This document shows positions 33,111 through 40,315 of a DNA stretch of 44,620 bases, in pieces. This DNA comes from Streptomyces sp. SID11385 (GTDB taxonomy: Bacteria > Actinomycetota > Actinomycetes > Streptomycetales > Streptomycetaceae). The notes below the pieces were generated by a model. The model ran no database searches and had not been told where the DNA came from. It was given only the letters and a program-made list of their open reading frames with translations. Made by a program: the position numbers and the translations under genes. How positions within the stretch are numbered: the first letter of the stretch is position 1; each line of letters begins with the position of its first letter. The DNA lies in assembly GCF_010548245.1 (NCBI RefSeq), contig NZ_JAAGLR010000308.1:1-44620 (forward strand), given 5' to 3'.

Positions 33111-33850
33111 GCGATCTCCCGCCCCTTGGCCAGGTCCTCGTGGTTGTCGATCTCGACCCAGCTGACCTCGCCGATGGGGGCGACATCGATGGTGAAGCCG
33201 CGGTTGACCAGCTCCTGGTAGCCGTCCTCGTAGTAGAGCTGCGGGTCGCGCTCGTACGTGGTCTTCAGCGCGTCCGCGAGCTGCTCGGCCGCGTCGCCCT
33301 CGATGAGGGTCACGCCGATGTACTCGCCGGTCGCCTCGGCCGGGTCCATGAGCTTGGTGATCCTGCGGACGCCCTTGCCGGGCTCCACGACGACCTTCAT
33401 CTCCTCGTCGGCGAGCTTCTTCACCGTGTCGAGGGCGAGGATGATCTTCTTGCCCTCGCCGCGCGCGGCGAGCAGCGTCTTCTCGACGGAGACGGGGTGG
33501 ACGGTGTCGCCGTTGGCGAGGATCACCGAGTGCTTGATCGCGTCACGGCCGCACCACAGGGAGTAGGCGTTGTTCCACTCCTCGGCCTTGTCGTTGTCGA
33601 TCAGCGTGATCTTCAGCCCGTACTTGGCCTCCAGGGCCTCCCGGCGCTCGTAGACCGCCTCCTTGCGGTAGCCGACGATGACCGCGACCTCGGTGAGGCC
33701 GATCTCGGCGAAGTTGCCGAGGGTCAGGTCGAGGACCGTGAGGCTCTCCTCCTGGCCTTCGGGCCCGACCGGCACCAGCGCCTTGGGCAGGGTGTCGGTG
33801 TACGGGCGCAGACGCCTTCCGGCGCCGGCCGCGAGCACGAGGCCGATCAT
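33098..33850 (-). CDS. Nucleotidyltransferase, sugar- or polyol-phosphate cytidylyltransferase-like
   Basis: A 250-residue Rossmann-like transferase that activates a phosphorylated sugar or polyol with an NTP. The signature GLVLAAGAGRRLRPYTDTLPKALVPVG (residues 3-29) carries the GxGxR and PK elements; NGDTVHPVSV near residue 113 holds the metal-binding Asp; EYIGVTLIEGD and WVEIDNHEDLAKGREIA complete the fold. The last motif (EIDxxxDL) is typical of inositol-1-phosphate and phosphocholine cytidylyltransferase-like proteins. Because both neighbouring phosphotransferases need CDP-alcohols, CTP is the likely donor. It is coupled by ATGA to the large phosphotransferase gene and overlaps the G1P dehydrogenase gene. 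The true acceptor is unknown; G1P is an inference. Confidence 0.85.
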   Translation of the reverse strand: MIGLVLAAGAGRRLRPYTDTLPKALVPVGPEGQEESLTVLDLTLGNFAEIGLTEVAVIVGYRKEAVYERREALEAKYGLKITLIDNDKAEEWNNAYSLWCGRDAIKHSVILANGDTVHPVSVEKTLLAARGEGKKIILALDTVKKLADEEMKVVVEPGKGVRRITKLMDPAEATGEYIGVTLIEGDAAEQLADALKTTYERDPQLYYEDGYQELVNRGFTIDVAPIGEVSWVEIDNHEDLAKGREIACRY

Positions 33851-35751
33851 GCGGGTTCTCCTTCGTCGTGTACGGCGGGTGCCCCTGCGGACACCCAGAA
33901 GCGGATGCTCTCGAAGAGCACCACGAGGGCTACGAGCACGGCCAGGACCGTGAGCGCGGTGGCGAAGCCGCTCCCGCCGAGAACCGCCGCGAGGAGGGCG
34001 ACCAGCAGGGTCCTGCCCTCGTGTCCGGCGATGGCCTGGGTGAGCCAGCGGGGCGGAGCGCCGGTGCCACCGCGGATGCGGTACACCGTGTCGTAGTGAT
34101 GGTAGGCGACCGCCGCCACGAGCCCGAAGGCCGCGGGAAGCGCGCCGTGCGGGTCACTGCGCGCCGCGAGCAGCAGGATCGTGCCGTACTCGGCGGCACG
34201 CAGGAAGGGCGGTACGAGCCAGTCAAGGGCGCCCTTGAGCGGGCGGGCGACGGCGAGCGCGGAGGACACGACGTAGACGGCGGCGCCGAGGACGGGCCAG
34301 GCCGAGCCGTACGAGGTGAACGCGGCGCTGGCGGTGACGGCGGCGGCGCCGAGCAGCGCGAGCAGCGGTACGCCGATCCGCGGCAGCGCGCGGCCGAGCG
34401 GGCGCAGCACGCGGGCGAAGAGGCGGGCGAGGGGGCCGGAGTCGGCGAGGTCGGCGAGGGCCTGGGCGGCGCGGTCCGTGCGGGTGGCCCTGCGGGTCAC
34501 CGAGCGCAGCAGGCGTCCGGCGGTCGTGTAGCAGGCGGCGAGGCCGCAGGCGATGAGCAGGACGACGAAGGTGATGCGGGGCGTCGTGCAGGCGGTGAGC
34601 ACGGCGATCATCGCCCAGCGCTCCCCGATGGGCAGCACGATCATGCGGCGCAGCCACACCGTCCAGCCGACCGAGTCGAGCTTGCCGGAGAGCGCCGCGG
34701 TCGGGCTCGTGTTGGCGGCGGCGTCGTGGTTGGCCTCGTTGAAGGAGAAGTCGATCACGTGGCGGCAGGTCTGGAGGACCATGGCGCCGAGGGCGAGCGC
34801 CCACACGTCGTCCCCGCCGCGCGCCGCGCCGAGCGCGAGCCCCGCGTAGTAGGCGTACTCCTTGGCGCGGTCGAAGGTCGCGTCGAGCCAGGCGCCGAGC
34901 GTCGAGTACTGGAGCGAGTAGCGGGCGAGCTGGCCGTCGGTGCAGTCCAGGACGAACGAGGCGAGGAGCAGCGCGCCGGCCGCGACGTACCCGGACCGTG
35001 TCCCCGTGGCGGCGCAGGCCGCGGCGATGAGCGCGGTGAGCAGCGAGGCGGTCGTGACCTGGTTCGGGGTGAGGCCGCGGCGCGCGCACCAGCGGGCGAT
35101 GTAGCGCGAGTACGGGCTGATGAAGTGCGTGGTGAAGAAGCCGTCGCGGGCCTTGACCGCCGAGCGGAGCCGGACCGCCTCCTCGTCGACCGCCTCGACG
35201 GACTGCCGCGCCTCGTTGCGCTCCTGCGGGCTCGCGGGGACGACGGCGACGAGCGAGCCGAGGTCGGGGCGGTGCACGGCGGTGCCGTCCGCGTCGAGGA
35301 GCCCCGCGAGCCGGTCGGGCAGCGGGCCGCCGCCGGTGTCCGTCTGGGGCAGTACCTCGGTGCCGGGCGCTCCGCCCTCGGCGGGCATCGGCTGGCGCAG
35401 GGGGTGGGTGGCGGGGGCGAGAGGGGCGCCGTGGCCGGCCGGGGCCGCTCCGCGGACGGCGGTGGCGAGCGCGTGCGCGAGGGCGGGGCGGGCCTCGGGC
35501 CGCGCGGTGACGGCGCCGGGGACCGCGGCGGCGGGGAACCGGGGGTCGGTGAGTCCGAGCCGAAGGGAATGCGTGTGGCCCACGAACCGGGAGTCGACGA
35601 GCGCGACGCGTTCCCCGGCGGGGACACTCGCGAGGACGCTCGGGGTCTGCGACGGCTCGGTGACGACCCGCACCCCGAAGCCGAGCGCCCGCAGCTCACC
35701 CTCCAGGGGCGAGCCGGGCACCGGCGGACCGGTGAGGATGGCGGTCGACAG
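33847..35751 (-). CDS. Large CDP-alcohol phosphatidyltransferase with N-terminal domain and DUF5941-type C-terminus; probable CTG start
   Basis: About 634 residues. The N-terminal ~200 residues are soluble and begin STAILTGPPVPGSPLEGELR, a Rossmann-like strand-loop that may be a degenerate nucleotidyltransferase domain. The middle part carries a full CDP-alcohol phosphotransferase signature, DCTDGQLAR...GAWLDATFD, with all four Asp. The C-terminal half has many membrane segments and matches what I recall as DUF5941. No ATG, GTG or TTG lies between the upstream in-frame TGA and the GTG at 35721, which has no ribosome binding site. A CTG at 35751 has a perfect AAGGAG 9 bases upstream and preserves the STAILTG strand, so I choose it; the conservative start is 35721. 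First gene of the cluster; its stop overlaps the nucleotidyltransferase start (ATGA). Confidence 0.82.
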   Translation of the reverse strand: MSTAILTGPPVPGSPLEGELRALGFGVRVVTEPSQTPSVLASVPAGERVALVDSRFVGHTHSLRLGLTDPRFPAAAVPGAVTARPEARPALAHALATAVRGAAPAGHGAPLAPATHPLRQPMPAEGGAPGTEVLPQTDTGGGPLPDRLAGLLDADGTAVHRPDLGSLVAVVPASPQERNEARQSVEAVDEEAVRLRSAVKARDGFFTTHFISPYSRYIARWCARRGLTPNQVTTASLLTALIAAACAATGTRSGYVAAGALLLASFVLDCTDGQLARYSLQYSTLGAWLDATFDRAKEYAYYAGLALGAARGGDDVWALALGAMVLQTCRHVIDFSFNEANHDAAANTSPTAALSGKLDSVGWTVWLRRMIVLPIGERWAMIAVLTACTTPRITFVVLLIACGLAACYTTAGRLLRSVTRRATRTDRAAQALADLADSGPLARLFARVLRPLGRALPRIGVPLLALLGAAAVTASAAFTSYGSAWPVLGAAVYVVSSALAVARPLKGALDWLVPPFLRAAEYGTILLLAARSDPHGALPAAFGLVAAVAYHHYDTVYRIRGGTGAPPRWLTQAIAGHEGRTLLVALLAAVLGGSGFATALTVLAVLVALVVLFESIRFWVSAGAPAVHDEGEPA

Positions 35752-35858
35752 AGGAACTCACTCCTTGGGGGCCGGCCCGGCGAGGGCCGGGCAGCGAAGG
35801 GGGTGACCAGCACCGCGGACCACACCGGGGGGAGCGTGGTGGGCGGGCGTCGGCTGAG

Positions 35859-35888
35859 GTTATCGGATGCCGTGTACCGGGGGTTCAC
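35859..35888 (-). promoter_or_regulatory. Candidate promoter of the CDP-alcohol cluster
   Basis: On the minus strand, GTGAAC (35883-35888) and GATAAC (35859-35864) are separated by 18 bases, a plausible vegetative -35/-10 pair. A second GTGAAC lies nearby at 35893-35898. The rest of 35767-36177 has no convincing gene. It contains a CCCGG...CCGGG hairpin near 35778-35795 and three imperfect GCGGGACGGG-type repeats at about 36027-36063. Confidence 0.35.
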
Positions 35889-36177
35889 CACCCGTTCACG
35901 GCCCGAGGACCGCCGAAGCGCGTGATCATCATGCGCGATCGGGGCGTGGGTTCCCAAACTTGCGGGGGCGTATGCGGACGAACGGGGTCCCGTTGATCGG
36001 GCCCCTTCGGCGACCGCGGAGCGGGGTGCGGGACGGGATGTGCGACGGGGCGCGGGACGGGGTCCTGGGCGGCGCTCCGTGAAAGCCGCTGATCAGCGCA
36101 ATGACAACGGTGTTCACCCTCGTGTTGCCTCACCCCGGCGGGTAAGGGTTCACTGACCGCGAGAAGGGGAGGCACCC

Positions 36178-37089
36178 ATGGGCCACGACCACGCGCACGG
36201 CACGGCGACGCACGCCCACCGCGGCCGGCTCCGCCTCGCCCTCGCGCTGACCCTCACCGTGATGGTCGTCGAGATCGCCGGCGGCCTCCTCTCCCACTCG
36301 CTCGCGCTCGTCGCCGACGCCGCGCACATGGCGACGGACGCGCTCGGCCTCGGCATGGCGCTCCTCGCGGTGCACGTCGCCGCGCGCCCGCCGAGCGACA
36401 CGGCGACGTTCGGGTACGCGCGGGCCGAGATCCTGGCGGCCCTCGCGAACTGTCTGCTGCTGCTCGGGGTCGGCGGGTACGTCGTCTACGAGGCGGTGCG
36501 GCGCTTCATGGAGCCCGCGCAGACCGACGGCTCGCTCGCCCTCGTGGTGGGTGTCGTGGGTCTCGTCGCGAACTGCGTCTCGCTCGGGCTGCTGCTGCGC
36601 GGCCAGGAGGAGAGCCTCAACGTGCGCGGGGCCTTCCTGGAGGTCATGGCCGACGCGCTCGGCTCGCTCGCCGTGATCGTCTCGGCGCTCCTCGTATGGC
36701 TCACGGGCTGGCCGTACGCGGACACGATCGCCTCGCTGCTGATCGGGCTGATGATCGTGCCGCGCACGTGGCGGCTGTTGCGGGACACGCTCCACGTGCT
36801 CCTGGAGGCGGCGCCGCGCGGGGTCGATCTCGCGGAGGTGCGGGCGCACATCCTGGGCACGCCGGGGGTACGGGCGGTGCACGACCTGCACGCGTGGACG
36901 ATCACCTCGGGGATGCCGGTGCTCTCGGCGCACGTCGTCGTCGACTCCGCCGTACTCGACTCGGTCGGCCACGAGAAGATGCTCCACGAACTCCAGGGCT
37001 GCCTCGGGCACCACTTCGACGTGGAGCACTGCACCTTCCAGCTGGAGCCCGCCGGGCACGCGGAGCACGAGGCCGGTAGCTGCCTGTAG
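36178..37089 (+). CDS. Cation diffusion facilitator metal exporter (CzcD-like)
   Basis: A 303-residue inner-membrane antiporter that exports zinc or related divalent metals in exchange for protons. The N-terminus is His-rich (GHDHAHGTATHAH). Transmembrane metal-site motifs are visible: ALVADAAHMATDALG carries the HxxxD of segment II and EVMADALGSLAV the DxxxD-type site of segment V. The cytoplasmic domain (GVRAVHDLHAWTITSGMPVLSAHV, then HFDVEHCTFQLEP) has the HDLH and EHCT metal ligands. Six hydrophobic segments and the length fit the CzcD group. The ATG at 36178 has GGGGAGG 5 bases upstream. It is monocistronic; a gap of ~118 bases separates it from idi. Confidence 0.93.
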   Translation: MGHDHAHGTATHAHRGRLRLALALTLTVMVVEIAGGLLSHSLALVADAAHMATDALGLGMALLAVHVAARPPSDTATFGYARAEILAALANCLLLLGVGGYVVYEAVRRFMEPAQTDGSLALVVGVVGLVANCVSLGLLLRGQEESLNVRGAFLEVMADALGSLAVIVSALLVWLTGWPYADTIASLLIGLMIVPRTWRLLRDTLHVLLEAAPRGVDLAEVRAHILGTPGVRAVHDLHAWTITSGMPVLSAHVVVDSAVLDSVGHEKMLHELQGCLGHHFDVEHCTFQLEPAGHAEHEAGSCL

Positions 37090-37207
37090 GCGGGTCCCCG
37101 GCCCTGGGGGAAGCGGCGGGGGGCGGGCACGACGCGTGGGCGGCCGGTTGCGGGACGCGCGTGCGGCGTACGGCAGACTTGGGGCAAGCCAGAAGCGAAG
37201 GATGCGC

Positions 37208-37804
37208 ATGCCGATCTCATCAGCCACCGCGGCCGACAAGTCCTCCCCCTCCGCCAGCACCGAGGAGATCCTCCTGGAGCTGGTGGACGAGAAGGGGACC
37301 ACCATCGGTACGGCGGAGAAGCTCGCCGCCCACCAGCCCCCGGGGCAGTTGCACCGCGCCTTCTCCGTCTTCCTCTTCGACCGCGAGGGGCGGCTGCTGC
37401 TCCAGCGCCGCGCGCTCGGCAAGTACCACTCCCCCGGCGTCTGGTCGAACACGTGCTGCGGCCACCCCTACCCGGGCGAGGCCCCCTTCGCCGCCGCCGC
37501 CCGCCGCACCTTCGAGGAGCTGGGCATCGCGCCCACGCTGCTCGCCGAGGCCGGCACGGTCCGCTACAACCACCCCGACCCGCTCTCCGGACTCGTGGAG
37601 CAGGAGTACAACCACCTCTTCGTCGGGCTCGCGCCGAGCGAGCTGGCCCCGGACCCCGAGGAGATCGCCGAGACCGTCTTCGTGACGCCGCGGGAACTGG
37701 CCGAGCGGCACGCGCGGGACACCTTCTCGACGTGGTTCCCGACCGTCCTGGACGCGGTGCGGCCCGCGGTGCGGGAGCTGACGGGCGGTACGGCGGGCTG
37801 GTGA
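37208..37804 (+). CDS. idi: Isopentenyl-diphosphate delta-isomerase, type 1
   Basis: A 198-residue Nudix-fold enzyme that interconverts isopentenyl and dimethylallyl diphosphate, balancing the substrates of prenyl synthases. The catalytic Cys is Cys84 in NTCCGHP, the Nudix-like block is FAAAARRTFEELGI, and the catalytic Glu is in LVEQEYNHLF. Length and motifs fit the bacterial type 1 family. The ATG at 37208 is chosen because GAAGG lies 6 bases upstream; an ATG two codons earlier overlaps that site. It converges with the anti-sigma-type gene. Its presence 10 kb from the hopanoid operon adds to the local isoprenoid-supply genes. Confidence 0.95.
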   Translation: MPISSATAADKSSPSASTEEILLELVDEKGTTIGTAEKLAAHQPPGQLHRAFSVFLFDREGRLLLQRRALGKYHSPGVWSNTCCGHPYPGEAPFAAAARRTFEELGIAPTLLAEAGTVRYNHPDPLSGLVEQEYNHLFVGLAPSELAPDPEEIAETVFVTPRELAERHARDTFSTWFPTVLDAVRPAVRELTGGTAGW

Positions 37805-37810
37805 GCCCGC

Positions 37811-37840
37811 CCCCGCGGCGGCGGCTCCGCTGCCGCGGGG
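37811..37840. terminator. Hairpin between converging idi and ATPase genes
   Basis: CCCCGCGGC (37811-37819) pairs with GCCGCGGGG (37832-37840); the 12-base loop can partly pair. It is six bases past the idi stop and can serve both converging genes. Confidence 0.6.
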
Positions 37841-37856
37841 CGCGCGCCGACAGCCC

Positions 37857-38348
37857 TCAGACGCGCGGCGAGAGCGGCAGGGCCGCCCAGCAGACCTTTC
37901 CGCCCCCCGCCGTGTGCTCCACGTCGCAGGCGCCGCCCTCCTCGCGGACGATCTCCCTGACGAGGAGCAGCCCGCGACCGCCGGTCTGTCCCGCGTCGGC
38001 CTCCAGGGCGGTGGGCCGGTAGGGGTGGCCGTCCTCGACGGCGACCCGCACCCAGTCCGCTCCCGCGGCGACCTCGACGGCGAGCTCGGGCGAGACGACG
38101 GCCGCGTGCCGGACCGCGTTGGTGACGAGTTCGGAGACGATGAGCAGCAGTCCCTGGACGAGGTCGGGGGCGAGCGGGACGCCCTGGCGGCGCAGCAGGT
38201 CCCGTACGGCGTGCCTGGCCTGCGGCACGGAGACGTCGACGGCCGGAGCGGTGAAGCGCCACACCCCTTCCCAGGGCCGCGGCCCGGCACCCCCGTCGTT
38301 CCCGTCGCTGTCCCTGTCCGGTTCGTCGTCGCGTTCGGTAGTCACCAC
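37857..38348 (-). CDS. RsbW/SpoIIAB-like ATP-binding regulatory protein
   Basis: A 163-residue GHKL-fold protein of the kind abundant in streptomycetes, which act as anti-sigma factors or switch kinases. The N box is LLIVSELVTNAVRHA (~69-83) and the G1 region is VRVAVEDGHPYRP, with GGRGLLLVREIVREEG as the G2 lid. There is no sensor or membrane segment. Two consecutive GTG codons (38348 and 38345) can start translation, and no ribosome binding site is visible, so the mRNA may be leaderless. The sigma factor or antagonist partner is not in the window. Confidence 0.85.
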   Translation of the reverse strand: MVTTERDDEPDRDSDGNDGGAGPRPWEGVWRFTAPAVDVSVPQARHAVRDLLRRQGVPLAPDLVQGLLLIVSELVTNAVRHAAVVSPELAVEVAAGADWVRVAVEDGHPYRPTALEADAGQTGGRGLLLVREIVREEGGACDVEHTAGGGKVCWAALPLSPRV

Positions 38349-38705
38349 GCGCCCGAGTGTCGGGACCTCTCAGGTCCGTACCACCGCACTGACCGCAAAT
38401 GGCCGGGGATCGACAGCTTTCGACTGCCTTCGGTCACGCGCTGAACGGAACGGGCCGCAGGATGCCTGGTCCAGATCACCCGGCCGCCACTCCCGCCGCC
38501 CCGGCCGCCCGGGGACCTCTGTCGATTCCGGGGCTTGACTTGCCCGGCCCTCTTTTCGCTTCGCGTATCGGCACCTCTTGACCCGATGCGAGAACTTCTA
38601 TCACTCTGCGCCGACTTGCCGGGCTGGGGCATCCTCCTCCCATTTGCCTCCCCATGGTTCTGCGCGTTTTACTTGTCCGAACAGTAATTAATGAAGGAGC
38701 AGCAC
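38349..38705. other. Intergenic region between the anti-sigma-type gene and the old yellow enzyme gene
   Basis: No supported gene. The interval must hold two divergent promoters. Its last part is unusually A/T-rich and contains the palindrome-like TTACTTGTCCGAACAGTAA, listed separately. A minus-strand open frame at 38342-38632 has no ribosome binding site, and its Arg/Gly/Ser composition looks like chance. Confidence 0.6.
38669..38687. promoter_or_regulatory. Imperfect palindrome upstream of the old yellow enzyme gene
   Basis: TTACTTGTCCGAACAGTAA has TTACT/AGTAA end arms (perfect) and an offset TGT/ACA inner pair. It ends 18 bases before the GTG start, overlapping the likely promoter. It is a candidate operator for a MarR-, HxlR- or TetR-type redox regulator; the MarR gene beyond the reductase is the nearest candidate. 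Confidence 0.5.
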
Positions 38706-39782
38706 GTGTCCCTGGTCTTCGATCCCTTCCCCCTCGCCGGCACCACGCTGGCCAACCGCGTCGTCATGGCCCCCATGACGCGCAGCCGCGCTGACGCGGA
38801 GAGCCGTACCCCGACCGAACTGACCGCCGTCTACTACGCGCAGCGGGCGAGCGCGGGACTGATCGTCACCGAGGGCACGCAGCCCTCACCGGTGGGCCAG
38901 GGCTACCCCGCCACGCCAGGCATCCACTCGGCCGAGCAGGTCGCGGCCTGGCGCCGGGTGACCGAGGCGGTGCACGCCGAGGGCGGCGTGATCTTCCTCC
39001 AGATCATGCACACGGGCCGCATCGGGCACCCGAGCCTGACCGGGCTCACACCGGTGGCGCCCTCGGCGGTGCGTGCCGCGGGGCAGGTGTACACCGCCGA
39101 GGGCCCGCGGGACTTCGTGGAGCCGCGCGCCCTTACCGGCGCGGAGGTCGAGGAGACGATCGCGGACTTCGCGGATGCGGCCCGCAAGGCGATCGAGGCC
39201 GGTTTCGACGGGGTCGAGATCCACGGGGCCAACGGCTACCTGGTCCACCAGTTCCTGGCGCCCAACACCAACGTCCGCGCCGATGCCTGGGGCGGGAGCC
39301 CCGAGGGGCGCATCCGGTTCCCGGTCGAGGTCGCGAAGGCCGTGGCCGCCGCGATCGGCCCCGAGCGGGTCGGCTTCCGGATGTCGCCCGGCAACCCGTT
39401 CAACGGCATCGCCGAGACCGACCCGGCGGACCTGGAGGCCACGTACACGGCGCTCGTCGACGCGCTCGCCCCACTCGGCCTCGCCTACCTGCACCAGATG
39501 GAGGCGGAAGGGGCACGCGACCTCGTGCTGCGGTTGCGCAAGCAGTGGCCGGGGGCCTTCGTGCTCAACCCCTACACGGGCGCGACCCCGACCGGTCCCG
39601 AGAGCCTGAAGCTCGTCGAGGACGGCACGACGGACCTCCTCGCCCTCGGCGCGCTCTTCCTCGCCAACCCGGACCTCCCGGCCCGGCTGCGGGCCGGTGG
39701 CCCCTTCAACACGCCGGACGTGGCGACCTTCTACGGCGGTGACACGCGCGGCTACACGGACTACCCGCCCCTCGGCGACTGA
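38706..39782 (+). CDS. Old yellow enzyme family ene-reductase (NemA-like)
   Basis: A 358-residue FMN-dependent oxidoreductase that reduces activated C=C bonds or nitroesters with NAD(P)H. The TIM-barrel start is FDPFPLAGTTLANRVVMAPMTRSRAD. The substrate-binding pair lies in EIHGANGYLVHQFLAPNTNVRADAWGG, and GRIRFPVEVAKAV follows, all typical of the classical OYE/NemA class. The C-terminal phosphate-binding region is LALGALFLANPDLPARLRAGGPFN. The GTG at 38706 is chosen because AAGGAG ends 6 bases upstream; the ATG at 38691 would place that ribosome binding site inside the gene. It converges with the MarR gene. Such genes are typically induced by electrophiles. Confidence 0.93.
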   Translation: MSLVFDPFPLAGTTLANRVVMAPMTRSRADAESRTPTELTAVYYAQRASAGLIVTEGTQPSPVGQGYPATPGIHSAEQVAAWRRVTEAVHAEGGVIFLQIMHTGRIGHPSLTGLTPVAPSAVRAAGQVYTAEGPRDFVEPRALTGAEVEETIADFADAARKAIEAGFDGVEIHGANGYLVHQFLAPNTNVRADAWGGSPEGRIRFPVEVAKAVAAAIGPERVGFRMSPGNPFNGIAETDPADLEATYTALVDALAPLGLAYLHQMEAEGARDLVLRLRKQWPGAFVLNPYTGATPTGPESLKLVEDGTTDLLALGALFLANPDLPARLRAGGPFNTPDVATFYGGDTRGYTDYPPLGD

Positions 39783-39809
39783 CCATCCGGCCGGCCGGGA
39801 AACTGCGCG

Positions 39810-39835
39810 GCGGTGCCGACGGCCCTCGGCACCGC
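39810..39835. terminator. Hairpin between converging reductase and MarR genes
   Basis: GCGGTGCCGA (39810-39819) pairs perfectly with TCGGCACCGC (39826-39835) around a 6-base loop. It directly abuts the MarR stop codon and lies 28 bases past the reductase stop. Confidence 0.75.
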
Positions 39836-40315
39836 TCAGCACGTCCCGCCCGGCTCCACCCGCCGCGCCAGATGTTCCTCCAGCCGCTCCAGGAAGCGGA
39901 CGCCCTCGGCCTTCTCGTCCTCGCCGAGGTCCTCGGTCAGCCAGGACTCCAGGACGTCCCACAGCTCCTCGACCCGGCGCCGGACGCCGAGCGAAGCCAC
40001 GGTGGGCTCGACGAGGACGGAGCGCCGGTCGGTGGGTGAGGGCGCCCTGCGGACGAATCCGGCCCGCTCCAGGCGCCGCACGGTGCGGGTCACGGTCGCC
40101 GCGTCGGCGCCCAGGATCTCCGCGAGGTCCACCTGCCGCAGGGTGCCGCGCTCCCACAGCTCCAGCATCACGAGTTCCTGGCCCACGTGGAGCCCCACCT
40201 CGCGCAGCAACTGGCCGGCGAGCACCCGGTGCAGCCGTGCCACGCGCACGACCATCGCGCCGAGCGGCGCGCGGCCGACCCCCGCGGACCCACGGCCCGC
40301 CGCGACCTCACTCAT
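39836..40315 (-). CDS. MarR-family transcriptional regulator
   Basis: A 159-residue winged-helix regulator. The HTH is VDLAEILGADAATVTRTVRRLERAGFVRR (~62-90) and the wing contains PSPTDRRSVLVEPT, the DxRS motif of the family. Flanking helices form the dimer interface (VARLHRVLAGQLLREVGLHVGQELVMLELW and the Leu/Glu-rich C-terminus). The ATG at 40315 has GAGGG 8 bases upstream and overlaps the DJ-1 gene by 8 bases, so both are in one unit. It faces the old yellow enzyme gene and could regulate it and its own operon in response to electrophiles. The ligand is unknown. Confidence 0.92.
   Translation of the reverse strand: MSEVAAGRGSAGVGRAPLGAMVVRVARLHRVLAGQLLREVGLHVGQELVMLELWERGTLRQVDLAEILGADAATVTRTVRRLERAGFVRRAPSPTDRRSVLVEPTVASLGVRRRVEELWDVLESWLTEDLGEDEKAEGVRFLERLEEHLARRVEPGGTC

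Noticed and set aside
35929..36117. A 62-codon minus-strand frame upstream of the CDP-alcohol cluster with a repeated PSR-type pattern.
   Set aside because: Its pattern follows from the imperfect DNA repeats at about 36027-36063; the purine-rich stretch is too close to the start and no family is recognised.
38342..38632. A 96-codon minus-strand open frame between the anti-sigma-type gene and the ene-reductase gene.
   Set aside because: No ribosome binding site, Arg/Gly/Ser-rich low-complexity product, overlap with the promoter region, and no recognisable family.
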